Below the pieces are notes generated by a model. It saw only the letters and a program-made list of their open reading frames with translations, made no database searches and had not been told where the DNA came from. Positions 8,045 through 16,484 of a stretch of DNA of 64,000 bases are shown piece after piece. The translations under genes were made by a program, and so were the position numbers. Numbering within the stretch: position 1 is the first letter of the stretch; each line of letters starts with the position of its first letter. The stretch is from Paenibacillus cremeus (GTDB lineage: Bacteria; Bacillota; Bacilli; Paenibacillales; NBRC-103111), in contig NZ_VNJI01000018.1 of assembly GCF_007786445.1 (NCBI RefSeq), forward strand, positions 1 to 64,000. Reading direction: 5' to 3'.

Positions 8045-9007
8045 TTACCAGCAATGCCTCCAAATTAACAAAAAATCTGATACCCATTCTTCCCGTTCGT
8101 TTTCGCCCGGTATAAGGCTATCCTTGAGCAGACGCTCCAACTCATGGCCCTTATCAGCGCAATAAGTGACAACACCGATGCTGGCGGATAAACGGAACTC
8201 CTTCAATTCGTTATCCCAAGTGGATACGTACGAAACTAACCGATCTGCCAGTCGACTAACTTCTTCCCTGGAGGTAACCTCCATGAGGGTCACGATGAAT
8301 TCATCCCCGCCCAACCTCACGGCAAAGCCGTTGTGCTCCCTCACAAACCGTTCGAGTCTGGAAGCCACTTCTTTTAAAACGAGATCCCCCGCATCATGGC
8401 CGAGCGTGTCATTCACTTGCTTAAACCCGTCCAAGTCGAGATAAAATAAAGTCCCCCCAATCATAGAAATCTGTTTGAACGTCATATATAGGAATTGCCG
8501 ATTATACAGTCCCGTTAAGGAATCCCTGAAGGCAATCCGCTCTAAATCCAAGTAATAGGAAAATAGTTTGGCTATTTTTTGAAGCAGGCTGATGCTTTTA
8601 AAATTAAATTCACTGGCTATAGACTGAGCAGCGCACAAGGTACCGAAGGCTTCCCCGTTGGTCAGAATGATGGGAATCCCAACATAGGAGTTAATATTCG
8701 CTTCCAGAAGTACCGTCCGAAGATCATCAAGGGTGGTTTCCTGACTCATATCTTCATAGATTAAGGGCTGATTTCGTTTAAAATCGATCCGATTGCAAAC
8801 CGTTCCCTGAAGTGGAATTTTCATTCCTTCACTTAATCGGATGTCCGTATCCCGTTCGGAAAGCTTTAAAATCCATTGCTCACTCGCTGTAAACGTAGTT
8901 AAGTAAATTAATTTGTCCGGCAAAATATCTTTGGCCATTTCTAGGATGTCATTAGAAAGCTCATCAAAATTTTTAAACAGATCCAATTCAGTAACCAGCA
9001 TCGACAT
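8045..9007 (-). CDS. GAF-GGDEF diguanylate cyclase, frameshifted C-terminus
   Basis: Residues 1-150 resemble a GAF sensor domain (NSYVGIPIILTNGEAFGTLCA). The GGDEF domain follows, with DSLTGLYNRQF, FYLDLDGFKQVND and an intact GGDEF active site (RLGGDEFIV). After LERLLKD the frame reads SLIPGENEREEW and stops at 8045. The next frame from about 8121 reads ALYRAKTNGKNGYQIFC and stops at 8065, exactly the normal end of a GGDEF domain, so a small deletion near 8118-8122 has shifted the frame. Loss of the last helix may impair c-di-GMP synthesis. ATG 9007 is preferred to the upstream GTG 9022. Confidence 0.85.
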   Translation of the reverse strand: MSMLVTELDLFKNFDELSNDILEMAKDILPDKLIYLTTFTASEQWILKLSERDTDIRLSEGMKIPLQGTVCNRIDFKRNQPLIYEDMSQETTLDDLRTVLLEANINSYVGIPIILTNGEAFGTLCAAQSIASEFNFKSISLLQKIAKLFSYYLDLERIAFRDSLTGLYNRQFLYMTFKQISMIGGTLFYLDLDGFKQVNDTLGHDAGDLVLKEVASRLERFVREHNGFAVRLGGDEFIVTLMEVTSREEVSRLADRLVSYVSTWDNELKEFRLSASIGVVTYCADKGHELERLLKDSLIPGENEREEWVSDFLLIWRHCW

Positions 9008-9129
9008 ATAAACACACCCCACACGAATAAATTACCAAGTACTAGTATATTATTTTTGGAAAAAAAAGAATAGAAACCGCCTTCATCCTATGGGTATAAT
9101 GGAAAAAAACAGTAAAGGTGGATGATCTT

Positions 9130-9903
9130 ATGCTGGGTCTGGAAAATAAAATCGTCGCGATCGCTGGCGGCAGCCGTGGGATCGGCCGGGCAACCGCGGA
9201 GCGGTTCGCTCAAGCTGGAGCTTCGGTGGTGATTGGGAGCCGAACAGAAACCGAGTTTACGGAAGCGGCCGATTCGATTCGGAAAATGGGCACAACAGCG
9301 TTAGGCCTACCCTTGGACGTTACGTCAAAGGAGAGTGTCCAGCAGTTTTTCAACCGGATTGACCAAGAGTTCGGTCGTCTGGATGTACTCGTCTACTGCT
9401 CGGGGATGAATCGCCGGGTGCCGGCAGAAGCGTATCCTGAAGACGCTTGGGACCAAGTGCTGTCAACCAATCTGAAGGGGGCATACCTTTGCTGCCAAGA
9501 AGCAGGCCAGCGTATGATTCAGCAGAAGGACGGGGCGATCGTTACCATCACCTCGATGACCTCTCATATCGCAACCCCGAACCAGAGCGCTTATGCCGCC
9601 ACCAAGGGCGGGCTGCTTCAGTATACCAAGGTGCTGGCTGTGGAGTGGGGAAAGCATAACATTCGGGTCAACGCCGTCAGCCCGGGATATATTGAAACCG
9701 CTTTAAATGCGAATAATTTTCGTAATGAGACCTTTCGAAACAACGTTCTCAATCAGATGCCTATGGGACGTTTTGGAGGCACCGAAGAAATTGCCAACGC
9801 TGCCTGTTTCCTCGCATCGCCCATGGCTTCCTACATCACAGGAGCGTGCTTGCCGGTCGATGGAGGCTTCCTAGCAGGACATCCGAATATCATTATGCAG
9901 TAA
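9130..9903 (+). CDS. SDR-family NAD(P)-dependent oxidoreductase
   Basis: A classical short-chain dehydrogenase of 257 residues. The dinucleotide motif AGGSRGIG (12-19), the NLKG segment, the catalytic Ser near 142, Tyr155 and Lys159 (YAATK), and the SPGYIET segment are all present. The C-terminal ITGACLPVDGGF is typical of the FabG/glucose dehydrogenase branch. AAAGGTGG (9114-9121) sits eight bases before ATG 9130, which I prefer over GTG 9118 because that codon overlaps this site. TATAAT at 9095-9100 is a probable -10 box. Substrate unknown. Confidence 0.88.
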   Translation: MLGLENKIVAIAGGSRGIGRATAERFAQAGASVVIGSRTETEFTEAADSIRKMGTTALGLPLDVTSKESVQQFFNRIDQEFGRLDVLVYCSGMNRRVPAEAYPEDAWDQVLSTNLKGAYLCCQEAGQRMIQQKDGAIVTITSMTSHIATPNQSAYAATKGGLLQYTKVLAVEWGKHNIRVNAVSPGYIETALNANNFRNETFRNNVLNQMPMGRFGGTEEIANAACFLASPMASYITGACLPVDGGFLAGHPNIIMQ

Positions 9904-9940
9904 GGAGCATCACGCTGAGCCGCGCTAACAGAATACGATC

Positions 9941-9983
9941 AAAAAAAGGCACCGTCCGCCATAGGGGACCGTGCCTTTTTGCT
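9941..9983. terminator. Bidirectional terminator between SDR and ilvE
   Basis: AAAAAAAGGCACCGTCC (9941-9957) pairs with GGACCGTGCCTTTTT (9966-9980). Both flanks are suited to termination on either strand. Confidence 0.88.
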
Positions 9984-9996
9984 GTCTATTCAAATC

Positions 9997-11067
9997 CTAC
10001 TCCACAGAAACCCGCCAGCCGAACGGATCCTCGAGCCGTCCAGTCTGGATGCCTGTCATCGTCTCGTACACGCGCGCAGATACCTCGCCGGTCGATCCGT
10101 TTCCAATCGTCAGCTTCTCGCCCTTCCAATACAGGGAGCCAACTGGAGAAATAACCGCCGCAGTACCGGTACCAAAAATCTCCTTCAAGCTGCCGTCCTT
10201 CTGTGCCTCCACCAGTTCGTCGATGGTGACGAGGCGCTCTTCCACCTCCAGCCCCCAGTGACGCAGCAGATGAATGACGGAATCCCGCGTGATCCCTGGC
10301 AGCAGACTGCCTGTCAACGCAGGGGTTACGATCTTGTCGCCAAGACGGAAAAATACGTTCATGCTGCCGACTTCCTCTACGTATTTACGGTGCACGCCAT
10401 CGAGCCAAAGCACCTGTGCGCAGCCCTGTGCCGTCGCGCCCTCTTGCGCTTTCAGCCCCGCAGCATAGTTACCGGCTGTTTTAACATGGCCAACACCACC
10501 CGCCACCGCGCGAACATAATCGGATTCCACGTAGATCGAGACTGGCTTGATCCCTTCGGAATAATAAGAGCCGACCGGCGACATGATGATGATGAATTTA
10601 TATTGCAAAGATGGCGAGACACCCAAAGCCGCCTCGGTTGAGATCACAAACGGCCTTACGTAGAGCGATGTCTCCGGCGCGTCCGGAATCCAGTCCTGAT
10701 CAACCTGGACCAGCTGGCGCAGCGCTTCAAGCCCCAGCGCCTCATCGACTGCCGGAATGCTCAAACGGTCATTCGAGCGGTTCAATCGCTTCATGTTCAT
10801 ATCGGGACGGAACAGGACGATTTTACCTTCTTCGGTTCTGTAGGCCTTCAGTCCTTCAAAGATCGTTTGCCCATAGTGAAATACCTTGGCCGCCGGATCC
10901 AGCGTAATCGGCTGGTACGGAACAATTCGTGCATCATGCCAACCTAGACCTGCATCATAATCGAGAATAAACATGTGGTCCGTAAAATATTTCCCAAAGC
11001 CCAGCTCGCTGGCCTTCGGTCTTGGTTTAGGATTGGTGGTGCGTTCGATGCGGATCGGTTGTGTCAT
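9997..11067 (-). CDS. ilvE: Branched-chain amino acid aminotransferase
   Basis: A 356-residue fold-type IV PLP aminotransferase that interconverts Val/Leu/Ile and their 2-oxo acids using 2-oxoglutarate. Features include FHYGQTIFEGLKAYR (63-77), YVRPFVISTE, the PLP lysine K196 in GHVKTAGNYAAG, and EIFGTGTAAVISPVG, all typical of the IlvE2/BCAT II branch. GAGGAGG lies eight bases before ATG 11067. It is transcribed away from a LysR gene across a 133-bp AT-rich gap and shares the 9941-9983 terminator with the SDR gene. Confidence 0.93.
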   Translation of the reverse strand: MTQPIRIERTTNPKPRPKASELGFGKYFTDHMFILDYDAGLGWHDARIVPYQPITLDPAAKVFHYGQTIFEGLKAYRTEEGKIVLFRPDMNMKRLNRSNDRLSIPAVDEALGLEALRQLVQVDQDWIPDAPETSLYVRPFVISTEAALGVSPSLQYKFIIIMSPVGSYYSEGIKPVSIYVESDYVRAVAGGVGHVKTAGNYAAGLKAQEGATAQGCAQVLWLDGVHRKYVEEVGSMNVFFRLGDKIVTPALTGSLLPGITRDSVIHLLRHWGLEVEERLVTIDELVEAQKDGSLKEIFGTGTAAVISPVGSLYWKGEKLTIGNGSTGEVSARVYETMTGIQTGRLEDPFGWRVSVE

Positions 11068-11200
11068 GTTACTTCCTCCTCAATGGATAGACTGTTAGAT
11101 TGTTAATTGAATCGTAACCGCTTGCAGAGTATATTGGAAATATCTATTTTGTATAAATAATATACCTATATAGTATACAGCAAGGAGGCCCAAGTTTCGA
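11068..11200. promoter_or_regulatory. Divergent ilvE / lysR promoter region
   Basis: This 133-bp gap contains the AT-rich dyad-like stretch TATAAATAATATACCTATAT and further TATA-like hexamers near 11150-11180. LysR regulators commonly bind such a shared gap, so control of ilvE by the LysR protein is plausible but unproven. AAGGAGG for lysR lies near 11183. Confidence 0.45.
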
Positions 11201-12091
11201 ATGGATTTTCGACAGCTTCGATATTTTCTTGCCGTGGCCGAGGAAGGACAAGTGACCGGCGCGGCCAAGCGCTTGAATATGGAACAGCCGCCGCTCAGCC
11301 GGCAGATGAAGCTTCTCGAGGAAGAGCTCGGCGTCAGCCTGTTCGACCGCAGCGGCAAGCGCCTGACGCTCACGCACGCGGGTGAGCTGCTGCGCTGCAG
11401 AGCCGAGCAGCTGCTGCGCCAATTCCAAGAGACGATCGAGGAGGTACAGGAGCTCGACGAGGGTGTCCATGGCACGCTCTCCATCGGCTCCGTCGTCTCT
11501 TGCGTCTCGCTGCTGCCCCAGCGGATCGAACGGTTCCACGAGCTGCACCCCCGCGTCACCTTCAAAATCCACGAAGGCGACCATTTTCTACTCGGGGAGC
11601 TGCTAGAGAAGCGGAGCTTGGAGCTCGTCGTCGCTCGCCTCCCGTTCGAAGCCGCCTCCGAGCCGGATCGCTATGCTGTCCTGCGGCTGCCTCCCGATCC
11701 ATTCGTTGCCTTGCTTCCCAGCAGCTGGCCGCAAGCATCGGAAGAGCGCAAGCTGGAAATCGAGGCGCTGGCTCAATTTCCTTTTCTCAGCCTAAAGACC
11801 GATTTAACGACCGGCATGCACGACCAAGTGATGAAGATGTTCCACGAGTCAGGCCATGAGCCACACATTCTGTGCGAATCTTCCAGCGTCGCAATCCTAC
11901 TCGCTTTGGTAGCCGCTGGCATCGGAGCAACGATTTTACCGAAATCCGTCCTCACATCCTTCCCACTGTCGAGTATTACGATGTATGAGCTGGCACACAC
12001 CCCGTTTTACTCGGAGGTAGGCCTGATCTGGATCAAGGATCGCTACCTCTCCAAGAGTGCGCGGAATTTCATCGACACGTTCGTGGGATGA
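11201..12091 (+). CDS. LysR-family transcriptional regulator
   Basis: A 296-residue LysR regulator. The N-terminal winged helix-turn-helix spans residues 1-60 (MDFRQLRYFLAVAEEG, AAKRLNMEQPPLSRQMKLLEEE, LFDRSGKRLTLTHAG). The effector-binding domain from about 90 onward contains the expected GIGATILPKSV segment. AAGGAGG precedes ATG 11201. It is divergent from ilvE, the usual arrangement for a LysR protein and its target. The ligand is unknown. Confidence 0.92.
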   Translation: MDFRQLRYFLAVAEEGQVTGAAKRLNMEQPPLSRQMKLLEEELGVSLFDRSGKRLTLTHAGELLRCRAEQLLRQFQETIEEVQELDEGVHGTLSIGSVVSCVSLLPQRIERFHELHPRVTFKIHEGDHFLLGELLEKRSLELVVARLPFEAASEPDRYAVLRLPPDPFVALLPSSWPQASEERKLEIEALAQFPFLSLKTDLTTGMHDQVMKMFHESGHEPHILCESSSVAILLALVAAGIGATILPKSVLTSFPLSSITMYELAHTPFYSEVGLIWIKDRYLSKSARNFIDTFVG

Positions 12092-12172
12092 AGGCAGCCG
12101 GATATTCTTTTCCATTTTGGACATAACTGGATATAGAAAGATACAGTCCAAAGAAGAGTGAAAGGTCTTTTT

Positions 12173-12646
12173 ATGCGGTTAAACCAATGGGTTGTAATCA
12201 TCCTATCGATGTTCGTTTTTAACACGATCGCATTTACGATGAATAAAAAATTGAAGTTATCAGAGATTTACACAACGGTTGTCTTTTCTTTGTTTATTGT
12301 TGTTTTGACAGATGCCTACGCGGGCTTTCGGTTTAAAGCCTGGGGATTTTTCGAAGTGGAAAAAGTAGAATTCACTGCGTTGTTCATCATTTTAGGGATC
12401 TATCCGGCCGTAGCGGCAATGATTATTAATTGGTATCCCTATGAATCGGTCTGGTGGAAAAAATCGGGCTATTTTCTAGGATGGTCCCTTTTTTCCACCG
12501 CTTATGAATGGCTATGTGTAAAAACCGGCATTCTCTGGCACATCCATTGGAATTTGTACTATTCCTTTGTTTTATATTTATTGATCTACTACCTTTTTTT
12601 AATTCTCCACGTGCGGATTTACCGATGGATGCAGAAGAAGGAATAG
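12173..12646 (+). CDS. CBO0543-family membrane protein
   Basis: A 157-residue polytopic membrane protein with about five hydrophobic segments. LYSL-type features include LGIYPAVAAMIINWYPYE, GWSLFSTAYEWLCVKTGI and NLYYSFVLYLLIYYLF. The layout matches CBO0543-type proteins of spore formers, whose function is unknown. The same architecture forms the N-terminal half of the protein at 29617-30525. GTG 12158 opens the frame, but AAAGGT (12161-12166) favours ATG 12173. It follows the lysR gene by 80 bp and ends at a strong terminator. Confidence 0.7.
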   Translation: MRLNQWVVIILSMFVFNTIAFTMNKKLKLSEIYTTVVFSLFIVVLTDAYAGFRFKAWGFFEVEKVEFTALFIILGIYPAVAAMIINWYPYESVWWKKSGYFLGWSLFSTAYEWLCVKTGILWHIHWNLYYSFVLYLLIYYLFLILHVRIYRWMQKKE

Positions 12647-12651
12647 CAAAA

Positions 12652-12692
12652 ACGGCTGCCGAAGGGACCGGCAACCGTGATGCACTTTTTTA
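12652..12692 (+). terminator. Terminator after CBO0543 gene
   Basis: ACGGCTGCCG (12652-12661) pairs with CGGCAACCGT (12669-12678) with one G-T pair, followed by a T-run at 12686-12691. Confidence 0.75.
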
Positions 12693-12818
12693 GCCAGGCC
12701 ATTTCCATTAGGTTGTCGCGTTGGCCGCTTTCTGTATCGCGTATATCCCGAAAGTATAGATTCATTTTTCTCGCCTCCTCCACAATCCATACGTTGCAGA
12801 GGGGATAAAAGTTACATA

Positions 12819-13397
12819 TTATTGGCCTTTCAAAAAATGCTCGATTCGTTTTTCCGGCACGACCCAGATCGCAGCCACGAGGACGTAAAAGAAGCCAGAT
12901 ACCCACGGACTCACATAGGCGGTCAAGATCGCAATCAAATAGAGAAAAGGAGATACCTTCACCTTCCAATCCCTGCCCATGGACTTAAAGATGGCGGAGT
13001 CGCCCGGATGCTGGTTGATGATGGCGAGCTGGAGCAGCTGGTAAGATATCGCGGCCAGCAGAAGAATGACACCATACAACGCCGTCGGGGCGGGTGCAAA
13101 ATGACTTTCCCCCATCCACGCCGTCGTGAAAGGGATTAGAGACAGCCAAAAAAGCAAAATCAAGTTGAGCCACATCAGCCTCCCGTTCAGGGTCCGAATC
13201 ATGTGCAGCAGGTGATGATGGTTATTCCAATAGATGCCGACATAAACAAAACTGAAGATATAGCTCAGCACTTTTGGTCCCAGTCCAAGTAACGCGTGCC
13301 AGTCGTGGCCGTCGGGTACTTTGAATTCCAGTACCATAATCGTAATGATAATCGCCAGAACGCCATCGCTGAACGCTTCCATCCGGTTCGCTTTCAT
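12819..13397 (-). CDS. TMEM175-family potassium channel-like protein
   Basis: A 192-residue membrane protein of the TMEM175 (DUF1211) family, whose members form potassium channels. The N-terminus KANRMEAFSDGVLAIIITIM carries the hallmark R-x-E-A-F-S-D-G motif of the pore helix. Six hydrophobic segments follow, including WLNLILLFWLSLIPFTTAW. ATG 13397 overlaps the TGA of the ankyrin gene (ATGA), so the two are probably translationally coupled; GGAGGCAGGTG just upstream provides the ribosome binding site. Ion selectivity is inferred from the family. Confidence 0.88.
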   Translation of the reverse strand: MKANRMEAFSDGVLAIIITIMVLEFKVPDGHDWHALLGLGPKVLSYIFSFVYVGIYWNNHHHLLHMIRTLNGRLMWLNLILLFWLSLIPFTTAWMGESHFAPAPTALYGVILLLAAISYQLLQLAIINQHPGDSAIFKSMGRDWKVKVSPFLYLIAILTAYVSPWVSGFFYVLVAAIWVVPEKRIEHFLKGQ

Positions 13398-14245
13398 TCG
13401 TTACACCTGCCTCCCCACTCCTGAAAATAAGCGGCGATGTCCGTCCGCTCGAGATAATTCGCCCAGCCGACCGGAGTCCCCTGGAACAGGCGGTCCTTGA
13501 TGCTCAGGTCGGCCGCGGCCTCTACCAGCACCCGAACCGCGTCGAGGGAGCCCGAGTCCACCGCGTGGTGCAGCGCAGTCGCATGCGCGTGGAAGCCCGC
13601 CGGGCTGTACGCGTTCAGCTCGACGCCGCCCAGCCCGAGCACCAAGGCGAGCGCACGCGCCTTCCCGTACAGCGCTGCAGCGGTCAGAGCAAGCTGCCGT
13701 TCAGCGGCGCCGGCCGTTGCCCCCAGCTGCTTGGCAGCAGCCAGGCGCCCCGTGCAGACGGCGACCGGCAGCGTCAAGGGAGCGCCCCGCTCCAGCAGCC
13801 GCTCCACCGCTGCCAGCTCGCGATGCGCCAGCGCCGGCAGCACGGCCCCTGCGGGATCGGCCTTCGCGCTGACCAGCACATCGATCAGCTTAAGCTGCAG
13901 CCCGCATTCGCGCGGGACGCGGCCGGAGCATACGAGCCCAAGCGCATAGTCGAGCTGCTCGGACAGACTGTCCACCCGCTCGCGTTCCGCCGCGCGGATG
14001 AGGGCTTGCGCCACCTCGGCAATGTTGCCGGGTAGCTTCTCATTGCGAATCGGGTTTTCCGCGATGAACCACAGCAAATACGGCTCACGAAAATAGCCTT
14101 CGCCGTAGCCTGCCGCCCGTTCCTGAAGCAGCGACGGATGCTTGGCCAAGAGCCGCTCCAATTCACCCACGTTCCCTTCATCGATGGCAGCCACCGCACT
14201 GCGAAATCGCGGTTCAACCGTCTCTAATGCTTCCTTCCAATTCAT
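13394..14245 (-). CDS. Ankyrin-repeat protein
   Basis: A 283-residue soluble protein. The best ankyrin unit is ALHHAVDSGSLDAVRVLVEA (about 225-245), followed by DLSIKDRLFQGTPVGWANY. Weaker helical repeats occur before it (ALAHRELAAVERLLERGAPL, LALTAAALYGKARALALVLG). The start is ATG 14245 (MNWKEALETVEPRF) with GCAGGTG upstream; the longer open frame beyond it does not look coding. It is coupled to the TMEM175 gene by a 4-bp overlap, which suggests a joint function, perhaps as a cytosolic partner of the channel. Confidence 0.8.
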   Translation of the reverse strand: MNWKEALETVEPRFRSAVAAIDEGNVGELERLLAKHPSLLQERAAGYGEGYFREPYLLWFIAENPIRNEKLPGNIAEVAQALIRAAERERVDSLSEQLDYALGLVCSGRVPRECGLQLKLIDVLVSAKADPAGAVLPALAHRELAAVERLLERGAPLTLPVAVCTGRLAAAKQLGATAGAAERQLALTAAALYGKARALALVLGLGGVELNAYSPAGFHAHATALHHAVDSGSLDAVRVLVEAAADLSIKDRLFQGTPVGWANYLERTDIAAYFQEWGGRCNE

Positions 14246-14353
14246 GCACCTGCACCTGCTTTCAGTCCAATAAATAGATAGCCAAATTATACCATACTGT
14301 CCGGGCAGCTGCGTGCTTTTTCGTTGAATTGGTGGTGCCTCCAAGTGCCGCAA

Positions 14354-14394
14354 CAAATAAAAGAGGCCTGCCGCAAAACATTGCGACAGACCTT
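14354..14394 (-). terminator. Terminator of the acetate uptake operon
   Basis: AAGAGGCCTGCCGCAA (14361-14376) pairs with TTGCGACAGACCTT (14381-14394) with two mismatches. On the minus strand it ends in TTTTATTTG. Confidence 0.7.
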
Positions 14395-14408
14395 CCCCGA
14401 GCCCCCTA

Positions 14409-15962
14409 TCACTCCTCCACAGGCTGAATGCCCGTATGCGCACGAACCACGATCTCGTCGAACTTATCCGAAGCTGCAGCCGGTACCTCCTTTTTCGAGC
14501 TCAGTAAGGTGCCGACAAACGCCCCAAGGAAGCCGAGCGGGATCGACACGATGCCGGGATTAGCCAGCGGGAACAGCGGTGCGCCGACGAGGATCGCTTT
14601 ACCCGCGTCCGGGCTCCACACGCTCGGACTTAGCACAACGAGCACGATCGCGCTGATCAAGCCGACCAGCATGCCCCACACCGCCCCTGTTGTGTTAAAC
14701 CGGCGCCAGAAAATCGTGAACAGCAGCACCGGTAAATTCGCGCTCGCTGCAATGGCGAAAGCCACGCTGACGAGAAACGCCACATTCAGCTTTTGAGCGA
14801 ACAGCGACAGCAGAATCGACAGCACCGCCACGCCGACGGAAGCCCAACGGGCAACGCTCATCTGCTCCTTTTCATTGGCATCGCCCTTGCGGATGATGTG
14901 CGTGTAGAAATCGTGGGCAAACGCCGACGCCGCCGACAGCACGAGCCCCGTCACCACCGCAAGAATGGTCGCGAACGCCACCGCCGAGATGAACGCAAAG
15001 AAGAAGTCGCCGCCCAGCGCCTTAGCCAGCAGCGGTGCCGCCATATTACCGCCCTTATCCGCCGCCAAAATTTGATCGTAGCCGACAAACGCCGCCGCGC
15101 CAAACCCTAGGAAGATTGTCATCACATAGAAGATCCCGATCAGCCATGTCGCGTAAACGACCGAGCTTCTAGCTGTCGGCGCATCCTTAACCGTAAAAAA
15201 GCGGATGAGAATGTGCGGCAGTCCCGCCGTCCCCAGCACCAGCGCGAGGTTGAGCGACAGCGTATCGAGCGGGATTTTATACTTATTGCCCGGATTGAGA
15301 AACGCATCCTTGAGCGGCGTCGCCGTCTTCATCTGCGCGAACATGTCCGTAATGCTGAAGTTGAACTTGGCAAACACGATCAAGGAAATGATCAGCGTCC
15401 CGCCCATCAGCAGAATCGCTTTGACGATCTGCACCCACGAGGTCGCCCGCATCCCGCCGAACACCACGTACACCGTCATCAGCACGCCGACGATCAGCAC
15501 CGAGGTCGTATAATCGAGCCCCAGCAGCAGCTTGATCAGCGAACCTGCCCCCACCAGCTGCGCAATCATATAAAAAATCGAGATGACCACCGTGTTCAAA
15601 GCTGCCACGCCGCGCACCTTTTTATTGTCAAAGCGCGCCGCAATCATGTCCGCCATCGTATATTTACCCAAATTCCGCAGCGGCTCGGCCACCAGGTAGA
15701 GCACCACGAGATACGCCACCAAAAACCCGATGCTGTAGAAAAAGCCGTCAAAACCGACCAGCGCGATCGTCCCCGCAATACCGAGAAACGATGCCGCCGA
15801 CATATAGTCCCCCGCTATCGCTAGCCCATTCTGCCACCCCGTAAGCGTGCTGCCCGCCGTATAAAACTCGCTGGTCGACTTCGTTTTTTTCGCCGCATAG
15901 TAGGTGATGACCAAGGTGAGCCCGACGATCACCAAAAATAAAATAAACGCCGTCGTATTCAT
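14409..15962 (-). CDS. actP: Acetate/solute:cation symporter, ActP-like
   Basis: A 517-residue member of the sodium:solute symporter family with about 13 membrane segments. AGSTLTGWQNGLAIAGDYMS and ASFLGIAGTIALVGFDGFFY near residues 36-80 are the classical ActP/YjcG wording; GTAGLPHILIRFFTVKDA is another family segment. It should import acetate or related short-chain monocarboxylates with a cation. It follows the DUF485 gene by 33 bp, the conserved yjcH-actP pairing. GGGGGAC precedes the ATG. A cre-like site upstream of the operon suggests CcpA control. Substrate is inferred from homology. Confidence 0.9.
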   Translation of the reverse strand: MNTTAFILFLVIVGLTLVITYYAAKKTKSTSEFYTAGSTLTGWQNGLAIAGDYMSAASFLGIAGTIALVGFDGFFYSIGFLVAYLVVLYLVAEPLRNLGKYTMADMIAARFDNKKVRGVAALNTVVISIFYMIAQLVGAGSLIKLLLGLDYTTSVLIVGVLMTVYVVFGGMRATSWVQIVKAILLMGGTLIISLIVFAKFNFSITDMFAQMKTATPLKDAFLNPGNKYKIPLDTLSLNLALVLGTAGLPHILIRFFTVKDAPTARSSVVYATWLIGIFYVMTIFLGFGAAAFVGYDQILAADKGGNMAAPLLAKALGGDFFFAFISAVAFATILAVVTGLVLSAASAFAHDFYTHIIRKGDANEKEQMSVARWASVGVAVLSILLSLFAQKLNVAFLVSVAFAIAASANLPVLLFTIFWRRFNTTGAVWGMLVGLISAIVLVVLSPSVWSPDAGKAILVGAPLFPLANPGIVSIPLGFLGAFVGTLLSSKKEVPAAASDKFDEIVVRAHTGIQPVEE

Positions 15963-15995
15963 AAGCGGTCCCCCTTCAATGGTTCTTCAAATGGA

Positions 15996-16301
15996 CTATC
16001 GCAGCTCCTTACGAATATCCTCCACCATCGCGTCGTAGGCGTTCGCCTTCCGGGAGTAAATGCTGCAAAGCACCCACGTCATAATGAATTGCGAGAATGC
16101 GAACACCCACGCCCAGCTCACAGGTGAAAAGGCCGGGGTATTCAGCACGGTGGTGTAGGAGGTCAGAATCGGCAAGACAAAGTAATACGCGAAAAAGAAG
16201 ATCGACATCGGCAGCAAAAAGCTTTTTTTCCTCGCCAGCAGCGCTTGAAACTTGGATGACTGAGCCACTTCGGAATAACTCCAGGCTTTGGCTTTCATCA
16301 T
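15996..16301 (-). CDS. DUF485 membrane protein (YjcH-like)
   Basis: A 101-residue protein with two membrane helices (LLPMSIFFFAYYFVLPIL and WVFAFSQFIMTWVLCSIYS). It belongs to DUF485, small proteins almost always encoded beside ActP-type symporters and probably acting as accessory subunits. The N-terminal ARKKSFLLPMSIFF is typical. GGAGGG lies five bases before ATG 16301. First gene of the acetate uptake operon. Confidence 0.88.
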   Translation of the reverse strand: MMKAKAWSYSEVAQSSKFQALLARKKSFLLPMSIFFFAYYFVLPILTSYTTVLNTPAFSPVSWAWVFAFSQFIMTWVLCSIYSRKANAYDAMVEDIRKELR

Positions 16302-16325
16302 TTTTCCCTCCGCTCAACCAGGTTA

Positions 16326-16339
16326 TGGAAACGCTTACA
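16326..16339 (-). promoter_or_regulatory. cre-like site upstream of DUF485-actP
   Basis: TGGAAACGCTTACA fits the catabolite-responsive element pattern TGNAANCGNWNNCA at every fixed position. It lies 25 bp upstream of the DUF485 start, suited to CcpA repression of acetate uptake when preferred sugars are present. Binding is inferred. Confidence 0.65.
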
Positions 16340-16430
16340 ATATTCATTATATTTATACCTTTGTCCAAAAATGCTATGCCCTTGACATGATGGAGAAATG
16401 ATTTTTATACGATGCCGATCTCATTTCAGC

Positions 16431-16475
16431 AAAAAAAGCGTCCGACCAGGACATGTTGCCGTCCCGATCGTCCGC
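16431..16475 (-). terminator. Terminator of the ykoEDC-tenA operon
   Basis: On the minus strand GCGGACGATCGGGAC pairs imperfectly with GTCCTGGTCGGACGC, followed by seven T. It starts about ten bases after the tenA stop. Confidence 0.75.
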
Positions 16476-16484
16476 TCTCTTATT

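Noticed and set aside
9130..9903. SDR protein as the missing xylose dehydrogenase of the pentonate pathway
   Set aside because: SDR sequence alone does not indicate the substrate, and the gene lies 30 kb away with no shared regulatory site.
13497..14035. Plus-strand frames opposite the ankyrin gene
   Set aside because: Ala/Ser/Arg-rich shadows without start signals.
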